64,000 nt of DNA from Quillaja saponaria. Lineage: Eukaryota; Streptophyta; Magnoliopsida; Fabales; Quillajaceae. The DNA lies in contig CM055611.1 in NCBI GenBank assembly GCA_029379385.1, positions 19,910,062 through 19,974,061 on the forward strand, written 5' to 3'. How positions within the stretch are numbered: the first letter of the stretch is position 1; each line of letters begins with the position of its first letter. Position numbers and translations under genes: made by a program. The notes beneath the pieces are model-generated. The model saw only the letters and a list, made by a program, of their open reading frames with translations, ran no database searches and was not told the DNA's origin. Shown here in pieces: positions 47,881-58,900 of this stretch.

Positions 47881-50308
47881 AATTAAGTTTTAGCAGATTG
47901 AATAATGATGGCAACATCCATTCTGCATTTATCTTATCTGTTGAGATTTAGAAATTGCTGCACTTTCTGATGCATATTCGCTTGGATATTCCCATTTTGC
48001 AGATGATGGAAGGGTGGGGATAACACACAAAAAAAAACACCCACAAAGAGAATGATAATTTTGGTTTTGAGATTGGGTTGTCATCCTTGTAATCTTCCTT
48101 TTTAATGTTTATAAGTTTTCCCAAAGAAAAAGATGATGAACAGAAAACAGAACTTAGTTGTACAAATGCAGAAGTTTTGAAAAAATTGAGCAATATAAAA
48201 ATAACATAAAATTTTGGGAAAAACTTAGAATTGAACACTTAACATCAGATTCACAAAAATGCCCATTTACACAGTAGCAAAAACAGCCTCCGACACTATC
48301 CATTTACATAGAAATTCAGAGAACCTAAACCCAAAACTGCCCCATACATATCTGAAAACACCCCAATCTGACATCAAATTGGTAGATTGACAACAATGAC
48401 ACTCAGCTGTGTGATTCTTGGCAGAATGATTGCTCCTCTTGTGAATTTGTTGGGTTTCTCGTGGATTTTTCTGAATTGCTCTGTTGTTTTCTATTGCTTA
48501 CAGGGATTGAGTCCATTATAACCAAAGATTGCATGGTCCTTCTATCTTCTCAAACAATCAACCCATTAATTTACTTACTCCAAAATGGTAATTGACCACC
48601 TGACTTCTTCTGAAACAGTATTTGCCATTTTTCTCCAAGTGAGATGGCAGAACAGCTGGACTTTCCATTTTATTTCATTTTTTGGTTTTTGTAATTTCTG
48701 ACAATTTTGCATTTTTTGTAATTTTGGGAGCCTAGAATCTTGCAATATCGGGATTTTGACGTTTATTTGGATTTTTGTAATTGGAAAGGAATAACCACTC
48801 AATTGACATGGACTTTTGATTTAATTTTTGCCAAGTTCAAAAATTGGTGTGTACGAACGAGCTAAATTAGTACTTTGTCATTTTATTTCAAAATGGTTTT
48901 ATGAAATTACTACTTTTTTTTTTTTGTTAAGTACGTTTGCTTTTAGTTCCGGAATGTTCATTTCACTTTGATCAAGGTACCAATTGTCAAATTTATCTAT
49001 TTCCTATTTTGACAAGATGAATAAAATAACAAAAAGTACTCGTCATATCACAAAATAAATGGTTAAATAAATAAATAAAATAATACAAAACTCATAAGTA
49101 AGTTATTTAATTAATAAAAAATATTTTATTTTAATCAAATGAAAAAAAATAAATTACTTTCCACATTAAGTAATATAAAAAATAATATCATTATAACAAG
49201 TAAATGATTAATATAAAATAATTAATTAAATAAAAATGTATTTATAAATAAAATTATAATAAATAAATTTTTTTATTGAAAAAATAAAAATACTCTTTAT
49301 ATCATATTAAATAATATAAAAAGAAATAAATAATTAATTACTATAAAGCAAAAAATTATTAAATAATTTATACCATAATAATATAAAATCAATTAATGAA
49401 TTAGAAATAAAAATATTATAAAATTTAAAATTAATTAATTTAAATTTGTATTATTTTACGAATTATCTACTTAACAACATTTATGTTATTTTAGTATTTT
49501 TTTTTTTTTTTTGTCATTCTATGTCCAAAAATTGTATATCATATAAACAAATTGAATTTTACTCTTTGGCATGTCAGTTAATTTTTAATTTAGTTTTGGT
49601 ATAAATTATGTACAAGTTATGTGTATATTTTTTATTCACCAAATATGTCACATGAGTTGTCCACCTCATCTCCTTATTAACCACATAGCTTTTGTCATGT
49701 TAATTTTGATGGAATGTAACGACAATTAACCTAATTGCATTTCTTTTATTATTGTAAGGACCCAATTGTAACAATTAAATATATAAGAACAAAATTAAAC
49801 TATATGGACCAAAAGTGTAATTAAATTTAAGATTTAATACATCATTAAGTTTTTTTAGAGAAAGCAGAGCTTATTTTATGCAATTGGTGAGTATATTTCT
49901 AATTTATTATTTCAACAGCAGGTTTATATTATTTAACTATTTTGATTGAATTGTTTTTTTTTTTTTGTATGTTTTTTTTTTTTTTTTGAAGTTCATGATT
50001 TAATACATGCTTATATATATTTTTTTTTATGAATGAATGTAATAAGTAATTAGTTTGTGAATGTGATCAATAATTTTTTGTTTCATTTAATGGGTCAAAT
50101 GTTCAAATCTCATCAATTCTATTTTTTAGTTGATTGGAGATCAAATTATAGGTCATGCACCTTATTCAACTATTTTGGAATAGCAATTTTATTATATACT
50201 AGATTCTATTTTTACATGAAATTCAGTTTTTTTAGTAACTTCACATAACAAATAAGTTATAATTAAAGAAAATATATCTTCAAAAATTCTCAACAAATAT
50301 AATTATCA
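47881..50308. other. AT-rich intergenic sequence
   Basis: From 48830 to 49480 the sequence is almost only A and T, rich in AATAAA-like and TTAAT words. No protein, RNA gene or terminal repeat was recognised. Several runs of 8-13 T occur at 48907-48925, 49497-49513, 49955-49986 and 50020-50030. Confidence 0.5.
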
Positions 50309-50317
50309 TATTACATT

Positions 50318-51003
50318 GGGCAAATTTCACGCACCTCCCTTGAACTTTAACAAACAAACACTCAACTCCAAAGTATGAAAAAAATTAACACTCCCCCCTA
50401 GGACCCTACCTCACTAAGAGATAGATTTTTTTTTTTCTTAATTTAATTTTATTTGAAAATAAAATTATATTTTAAGCTTTAACATAACTTATATAAAATC
50501 TCGTTTACTTAGTAGTTTGTGAAATTTAGATGGAGAGATATTTTTAAATCACACCTTCAGGTTTTTTGTTATCAAGAGCACGACATATATTGTAAGCTAT
50601 TACTTCAATATCTTTCTTTGCATTGGAGTGGATACTAGAACAATCATACTTCAAATAGCTTCTCTCTTTATTTGTCCATGAAAGCGTCGTATGAGATGAT
50701 TTCTTCATGATTCACTTAACTTCTTCATATAGATTCATAATAGTAGCATCATGAATTAATATATTGACAACTAATACAACAATCACAAAATTCAACCAAA
50801 AGCACCAATTTAATTCCCTTGTCTTTTTTTTTTTTTTCCAATTAAACACTAAGATTTAATCATGGTTAACTAACATATAAAGGAATATTCTGTTTAATAT
50901 TCTATTAGTTCATTAAGGTCCAAGTAGGGGGTGTTGATTTTCCTAAAGTTTGGGGTTGAGTGTTGTTTCACTAAACTTAAATGGAGGTTAGTGTAATTTG
51001 CCC
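50318..51003. mobile_element. Mutator-like non-autonomous DNA transposon
   Basis: A 686-bp element. The left end begins GGGCAAATTTCACGCACC and, read as reverse complement, the right end begins GGGCAAATTACACTAACC. Similarity continues inward for about 85 bp (CTCAACTCCAAAG / CTCAACCCCAAAC; ACACTCCCCC / ACACCCCCTA). The flanks are TATTACATT (50309-50317) and TATTCCATT (51004-51012), a 9-bp target duplication with one mismatch. Long TIRs plus a 9-bp duplication define Mutator-type elements. No transposase is encoded; the inside is AT-rich filler. Confidence 0.85.
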
Positions 51004-52789
51004 TATTCCATTTTATAGTCATATTTTCGAAGTATAATTATGGTGGGCCTTGGCTTAGGTCCCGACCCTTTGGGATTTACAGTTCATAAAAACTGGGCTT
51101 TAGTTCATGTTCAACAAATCAAAATCTGTAGTTTGAACACTTTAATTTTAATTTTTTATATAATTATATAAATTGATATTGTGATATACCTATCAATCAC
51201 TTTACTATATAAATTGATTTAATTATTATTTGCATATAGCATTCACTTAGTTTATATGATTTACTTCTTGTTTGCATATAGCATTTCTTGTAAGTTTTTA
51301 TTAATTCTCAAAAGACAAAGTATCAAATTAATATTTGCAAACACCTCATTTTCTATACTAGTTTTTCAATCAGTCAAATCACTGGTCCTGAAACTTTATG
51401 TAGTAGTATTATAAAATTAAGGTGAAAACTTCACATATAGAGCTTATGATATTTATCTTAAAGATTTGAGAATTTTTTTCCTATAAATATAATAAGTTGA
51501 TTCAATTAATAAGAATCATTTTAAAAACTTGAAATCGAATCTAATACTAATCAAAAATTAAAATTTGTAAAAAAAATAAAATAATAATAATAATCTCAAA
51601 TAGTATACATCAATTATTTTTATTATTTAACAATCAGTGTTTATAATTAAAATTTTATGAGAATTTAATTTTCAAAGGTATTTCAAAGACATTCGAATCC
51701 AGTAAAACTTAAAAAGAACACTTTTTTTTGAATAAATTTTTTATAAATATCTTTACATTTTTTGGATGTGAATATGATATTTTTAGAAATTTGTAACTAT
51801 TATTCTCTATAAGTATTATCTTACGAGCTCAAATTTTTGATATTATAGAGACTTTCAATTGTTAAGTGTAAGTGTGTCTTCACTTGAACTAAAATGTTAT
51901 TAAAATCGACTTCAAGTAATAAGTTAAAAACCTTGTTTAGAAACCATAGCAATTATGAGTATAAATATGATATTTTCAACTATATATATTAAGTAAAATT
52001 ACTTTCTATAACATGTGGAGCATAATGTTTGAGCGATCTACATAATTGGAATTTGATTTGTCACGAACGAGGAATGAAGAATATACTAATGCGTCAAACA
52101 GGGCCAAAGACAAATAAATTAATAACATTGATGTATTCTTGTGTCCTTTAATGTATTACAGACAAATCATGTCCTCGTGATGAGAATCCTGTTCTTTGTT
52201 TGGCCCCATTTATTAATTACTTTTGGCCTTTTACATTCAATCCCAATTATATTCTACAGCTGGACTCCCTTGAAGAATACGACTTTTCATTGACACAAAA
52301 AGAGAAATAAAATAATAAAATAAGAAGGAACTTCGACATTGTATTTGTACCTATTTAAAACATGTTATCACTATCACGGACAACATTTTGAACAACATTA
52401 GAAATGGGTAAGAATATGTGTTTCCTTAATTTATTGGTTTTATTATATTTAAACTTTTTATTAATGAATAAATTGTCTGTCAGAGACGTGATTAGCCAAT
52501 ATGTATATAAATAGATATAAATATATTTAAGTGTCAACCAAAAAAAATTATACATAAATGACATATTTTAATATTATATATCATCTCAAGCCACATTACA
52601 ATATTTTATTGGTCTATTATGTTTGGTGAGCATTGATGGATCTGGCTATTTAATTTGATAGGTTGCTCCGTCTCCGGGCACGTCAGGATATCACATATTA
52701 CCTCTAATTCGAGGCAAGAAAGTTGGAAATTAACAATGCATAATATTTTCTTTCACAATAATATTCAAAAAATTTGAACTATGAAATAA

Positions 52790-53310
52790 TAATTCAATAA
52801 ATTTAAAATATCATGAATCAATAAATATTTTGAATCAAGTATTTTTACTTAAAATAAAGTGATAATTTTATATATGAATAGCCACTTGTGTTTAGTTTCA
52901 ATGATAAAAATGGATAAAATTTAACTAGAGATATTAAATAATTTTGATTATTGTAAAAAAAGTATAAATAAAATGACAAAAAAAAAAAAACTTAAACAAT
53001 AAAAAAATAAATATTCCATTAAACTTATTCAAATAAGTTGATATATTATTGATAAGATCTTAGTTTAATTAACTAAAAATGGTATAAGTAGTTATAGTAT
53101 TTGTTTTGTGTTTTATATTTATTATATACTAACGCGAGTTTACCTTTATTTTGCACTTTTTTTTTCACTCATTTTCTTCTAAGTTTCAAGTGAGTTTAAC
53201 TGATAAAATCATTCAAAATTATATTTAATAAGAGTCATAATTATAAAAACTATTAAATATGTAGGAGATTATAAATATATACTTTTCAAGCGGAGAAAAT
53301 AAATTTTATC
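52790..53310. repeat. Dispersed repeat, copy A
   Basis: About 0.5 kb similar to sequence at about 57890-58400 in the same orientation. Shared words include GCCACTTG-GTTTAG, then after about 25 bp AGAGATATTAAA, an A-rich centre with AAATGAC, and a T-rich part with a CATTTTxTTT motif (TTTACCTTTATTTT / TGTACCTTCATTTT). No coding capacity or clear termini are seen. It is probably an old non-autonomous mobile element. Confidence 0.6.
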
Positions 53311-54105
53311 AAAATTATGGCCCCTGCAGACGTTTCACATGTGAACAAGACACGTTAATGTTGTCAAGTCACGTCATTCTTTTTTCTCATTGGTGAAATT
53401 AATTTAGATTAGATATGACGGTAGAAATTAATTAAAGTGATGTACTTTTAAAATGAAAGGCCCTCGATCGTAACAGTTTAAACAATAAAAACTACACTGA
53501 TTTCTTTTTTCATTTTGCAGAATAGGGTTATTTCAATGTAAATTAGAACCAAAAATATAACCTATTCTATATTTTTTTTATATCTTTATTGAGATTTCAG
53601 ATCCGTTTTCTTACGAATTAATCTTAGTGGTAACTGGTGATTTAAAAGATATTTGAAAAAAAAAATTAATGAATTTTGATTTGTAAAAATGTTTATTCTC
53701 ATTTGGTCCATTTATGTGATTGTATCTTAGAAAAATAAAAATTATTAAGAAATAAAAGCTTATTAGCTGGTCTTCAAATATCTATTGTTTTTTATGATAT
53801 ATTTTTTTTAATAAATAAATATATATATATATATAGATAGTTTTCAATCCACTCCTAACTCTTAATATTTAGTCTATTTGAATAGAGGTGAACAAATTAA
53901 GGAGAGCAAACATGAGAGTACGTTGTAATTTGTGTTTTTTTAATTAAAAAAAACGAAAAAAGTGAGAAGAAATATAAAAGTAAATGTATATTTCAAAATT
54001 TCTTCAAAATTCACTTTTTTTTAATTCTCTAAATTAGAAGAATTTAGATAGAGATAATAAGATGCATTATAATTTTTACATGACTAATATATCTTCATTT
54101 TTCAA

Positions 54106-54300
54106 TGCGTAATCATAAAATTATGTAATAATATATCATCTATTCTCATTTTTTCTCAACTCCCAAATAAAAAATGTATCATATTAAGTTTATCTCATTT
54201 ATTTCTTTAAACCTCTAAAATAAGACAAATGATAAGTATCATTCTTCTTTTTTTCTCTCTCAGATTTACCCTTTCTCCAAACTTTAGAAATACACTTCGA
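54106..54300. repeat. Diverged direct repeat, left copy
   Basis: Resembles about 55430-55565 in the same orientation. Both carry CATAAA(A)TTATGTAATA-like sequence, TTCTCAACT(C/T)(C/T)CAAATAAA, AAATGTxTCAT and a stretch leading to ATAAGT(A/G)T. The two copies bracket 1.1 kb that includes the tandem repeat at 54780-55187. They could be the ends of an old element or a segmental duplication. Confidence 0.5.
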
Positions 54301-54779
54301 GCTTAATTGAATGGAGCTAGGGTATTGGAGGAAGAGGAAACAGAAGGAGATGAGAGTGTAAAATTACCTTAATTAATTTAAGAGGCTTTTTTAAAGGGAT
54401 GAAATGCGTATCCCTCCAAATCATTACAAAACTCATTTTTTAATTTTTTGTAAATTAATAGGATTTGAAGTGAGTAGAATAAAATGTATTATAACATTTA
54501 TTTGTAATAACTAAAATATTCTTATATTTTTTTTATCGAATATCTATTAATATTAAAACAATCTATATTTATATTATATATAAAAGAGTATTAAAAACAA
54601 ATTTTTTTATATGAGTTTATATTATTACATAGCTATTTTTAGTTATTATTTTGTTCCATATAGACTACTATTTTTTTGTTTTATTTTTTTCTCCATTATA
54701 ATATCAATAGAATTGTAATTATTTTAAAACTACTGATTTTTTTTAACTAATTCTTCTCAATATTAATAAATATATAATT

Positions 54780-55187
54780 TTTCAATAATTATATGTCAAT
54801 AGCAATTAAAATAAAATTTCTGAATTTTTTTTTAATTTAATAAGTACCTAATCATCTTTATTTTTTTAGTTGTTCTCAAATTTAAGAATTAAAATTTTAA
54901 AAAAATACTATGAATTAAAAAGAATATTAAGAGAATAGTTTTCATGATTATAATATTGTTGTTTAACTTCTAAATCATAAAAAATAAATAAATATATTTT
55001 AATAATTATATGTCAATATTAGTTAATGTTGAATTTTTCAAGTTTTTTATTTAATAAGTTCCTAATAATTATATATCTTTTATTTCTTCTCAAATTTATG
55101 AAATAATTTTATTTAAACACTATGAATTAAAAAATATTTAGAGTATAGTTTCTAAGATTATATATTCTTGTTTTAACTTTTAATAAT
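54780..55187. repeat. Tandem repeat of about 210 bp, two diverged units
   Basis: Units about 54780-54972 and 54993-55187. Both run through AATAATTATATGTCAATA, ATTTAATAAGT, CCTAAT, TTCTCAAATTTA, CACTATGAATTAAAAA/ATACTATGAATTAAAAA, AGAxTATAGTTT and end in TGTTTAACTT/TTTTAACTT. They are strongly AT-rich with no coding. Confidence 0.7.
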
Positions 55188-55429
55188 TTTTTTTTATTTT
55201 CTTAAATATCCTATGAATTTTTAATATTACATAAATACTTTTTAATTTTTATTTCACTTTAAATATTCTATTTTTTATTTTAATACTTTCATAATTTTTT
55301 GCAATTTGAATGTTAATATAATTATAATTATTTTATGAGTATTGATTTTTTTTATATGCCAATAACTATATATCAATAATAATGAATATTATATTTCTCA
55401 TTTAATTCTAATATTTAAAAATATATAAT

Positions 55430-55565
55430 CATAAATTATATAATATTATTTTGTTCTCAACTTTCAAATAAAAAATGTGTCATTTGTTCTTCTTTCAATT
55501 TTTAATAAAATAAATAATAAGTGTTATTTTCATCCCTTTTCACTGACTCTAAACTCTCGAGCGGA
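55430..55565. repeat. Diverged direct repeat, right copy
   Basis: Partner of 54106-54300. It contains TTCTCAACTTTCAAATAAAA and AATGTGTCATTTG, then ATAATAAGTGTTATTTTCAT. It lies just upstream of the bHLH promoter G-box. Confidence 0.5.
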
Positions 55566-55999
55566 CCTTTACCTAAAAAAATACTAAAGCTGCCACGTTG
55601 TATTGGTTCACGTGTCAGCTTCATAATAAATTATTTTTCCCCTTATTTTGTTGCATGCATATAATTTTATTTTTAAGATGTTTGTCCTGATCTCACTAAG
55701 TTTGGTGATGACTTTTTGTTTCTACCCAAAAAAAAAAAACTCTTTATCATCCCAAAAGTCATGGAATCTTTAGAAAATAATTATTAGAAAGTATAATTCA
55801 GGAAAAAAGGGGTAAATGAAAATGGCGGAAGAAGACAATGCAAAATCTAACTTTCCCTGGTCTGGAGGTTTCTCTAACACAAAAAAAAGAACTGGGCTAT
55901 ACCCACTTCATTCAAGCAATAGCAAGCTGGTTTCAGAACCATATATTTTGTTTAGAGAAAACAACTGGATTCATAAAGATCAATTTTTGAAGGTTGAGT

Positions 56000-58900
56000 A
56001 TGGCCACCGGGAGTCAAAAGCATCTAAGAACACAACTAGCAGTTGCAGTAAGAAGTATTCAGTGGAGCTATGCAATTTTCTGGTCACCATCAACCACAAA
56101 ACAAGGGTATGTATCTAATTTAGACATTTAGTGTTCATTATTTTCAAATAACATTTCCCAGATTCAAGTTTTATTGTTTTCTTGGTTGATTTCTAAATCT
56201 GGGGTTTTCAGTAACTTTTGGAATCTAGTCAAGTGAACCCATTTTGTCTTCATTTTCATGAACAATTTACACGCCGAACTGGTAATGATGGAAAAGTCAT
56301 TGTTTCTATGCAACCAAAAAGTAAAACGGCAGTTTTCTGCAGAAGAAGTGATAAGATTAGCATACAAATCAGTCTGGTGTTTCACATAAATCTGTTAAAA
56401 ATTAATGGTTCATATCTGTACTGAGTTATGACATACATAGTAAGAGCTCAGACAATGGATTATTGGTGGAAATTTGTGGTTGTTGAATTTAAAGAGCAGG
56501 ATTAAAGTCAGTAGATAAGGGAATGTGGGATGGAAAATTCTTTTTGCAGTTTAGGGAAGGAAGGTAAAGAGTATAAATGAGAAATGCTTGGCCATTTTCA
56601 AAGGATTTTCAATTCATGTTTTATTATTATTATTTTTTTGAATTAGAGAAAAAAGAAAGTACAGGTATTTTTTATGGCCATCATACTGATTACCTTGTTT
56701 AAAATATGATACGGTCAATATTCTTTAGAGTGCTGGAATGGGGTGATGGTTACTACAATGGAGACATCAAGACAAGGAAGATGGTCCAAGCCATGGAACA
56801 TAAGTCTGATAAAATAGGCCTGCAGAGGAGTGACCAACTGAGAGAACTCTACAAATTTCTCCAAGAAGGTGAAACCGACCCTCGAGCAAAGAGACCTTGT
56901 GCTGCATTGTCTCCAGAGGATCTCACAGATGCAGAATGGTATTACTTGGTTTGTATGTCCTTCATTTTCAATCAGAACCAAAGGTACTAACTAATCTCTC
57001 ATCTAATTATCTCCTATTTAATATTTGGGATGTTTCATTTGTCCTGAGTGTCTTTCATTTCCATTTACATGTTTTCAAAATGATTCATTGTGATAGATTC
57101 TTCTCTTCTTGTCACATAGTTTACCAGGAAGAGCATTAGCGAGTGGTGAAACAATCTGGTTATGCAATGCTCAATATGCAGATAGCAAAGTTTTCTCTCG
57201 CTCTTTGCTTGCTAAGGTTGGCTGTGTTAACCTAAAAGATTTAAATTTTGACATAGCACAAAATTTTACTGCTATAATCGTCAGATACTTCTCCAAGATA
57301 CTAAATGAACTTTCTGTCTCTCTTTCTGTACCTGTTTTCTGAACTGCACATCAAACATCGGATATAGAGTGCATCCATTCAGGTACGAAAATCTGTTTAG
57401 AAAACTAATTTTACCTACCTTATAATCATGTTTTGTTTCTTTTCACAGAAGTAGTGTAGCAAAATAAACTCATTCCAACATATTGGAAACAAGCTAAAAC
57501 AGATCTTGACTTATCTTCTTCTTTTTTTTTGTAAAAATATTTTTATACACCATTTCATGAAACATACAAACAAATCAATGAAGGCCAAAGGAGAAAATAT
57601 GTCATGGCTCATGACGCTTGTCTCTCCATGTCTGCATTGAAGATAGGCATCTGAGGTCTACAGATAATATACATTATATGCATCTGACATTTTTTAAGAA
57701 AAACTTTGAAACTTATGTACTCTAAAATTTTAAATGCCTGGATCTTCGATTATCCAGATGATTTATAAATTATTTACCTACCATCTGCCATCTGCTATGA
57801 AAATTTTTGATAAATAAGTTGCTATGTGATGCAAAAGTTAGTCAATACCTCATTAGCAATCATAGATTAACTATAAAACAAAATATTTTCTTTTATATAA
57901 TATTCTATTTTTTTATAAATTAAAAAAAATACAATGAATAGTATTTATTGATGAAATTTAAAATAAATCAAGTATTTCCTCTAAAAATAGAATATCAAAG
58001 TTTTAATAAATGATTAGCCACTTGAGTTTAGCTTGGGTATTAAGAATGAATATAATTTGAGTAGAGATATTAAACTTGATTATCGAAAACAAGAATATGT
58101 AGATTCTAAGGAAAAAAAACATAAAAAATGACGAAATAAACAAGATAATTACCCCATTCTAATTTGTAAAACTAAGTAGGTATTGAATATGTTTATAATT
58201 ATTATAGAATAACATAAGTGTACCTTCATTTTTTACTTTAATTCTTTCCATTCTCTTTATTTTGCTTTTTCAATCAAGAGCAACCAGAGAAAATCACTAT
58301 AAAATATATTTTATAACGGCACAATTGTAAAAGGTATCAAATTTTATAAGGATCAAAATGATAAAAGTATAACTTTTAAAGGTCAAAATATAATTGATCA
58401 AAAATCTTGTAGGTGCCAGTTCTGCCATTGAACGCTCAGATGTTATCAAATTATATGATATGCTTGTATCAACATCTTTTTAGTCCTTTTCTTGTGTATC
58501 AATAATGGTGTTGATATTATCTATTACTTTTGTTGGCAGACTGTGGTATGTTTTCCCTATCTGGGGGGTGTTGTTGAGATAGGCACAACAGAGCTGGTAA
58601 TAGTCTTCAGTCTCTCTTGCTCTCCGCTTACTGTTATGAAAATAGTTCCTCAAAAACTTTTGTTATCAAACACCATCAGTAGCAGCAGTACAACTTTTTC
58701 ACCATATGAAATAATTCTGCTCTTTGTTTTGTTATCTGAAGGTCTCAGAGGATCCTAATCTCCTTCAACACATTAAAGCTTGCTTATTAGACTGCTCTAA
58801 GCCTCTTTGCTCTGATAAATCTTCCTCCACCCTTCATGAAGTGGATGATGATAAAGATCCAACATGCATAATGGTCGACTATGAGAGAGTAGATACATTG

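Larger units (their letters stand above)
51013..55999. other. AT-rich gene desert upstream of the bHLH gene
   Basis: Nearly 5 kb with no credible gene. It holds diverged repeats listed separately and an (AT)n tract at about 53818-53834. The last 450 bp form the promoter region of the GL3/EGL3-like gene, with a CACGTG at 55609-55614 and a CCACGT at 55592-55597. Confidence 0.5.

Noticed and set aside
55816..56118. 100-codon plus-strand frame overlapping the start of the bHLH gene
   Set aside because: It overlaps exon 1 in another frame. The true frame reads [11 protein letters not shown] and joins exon 2 correctly, so this one is a shadow.
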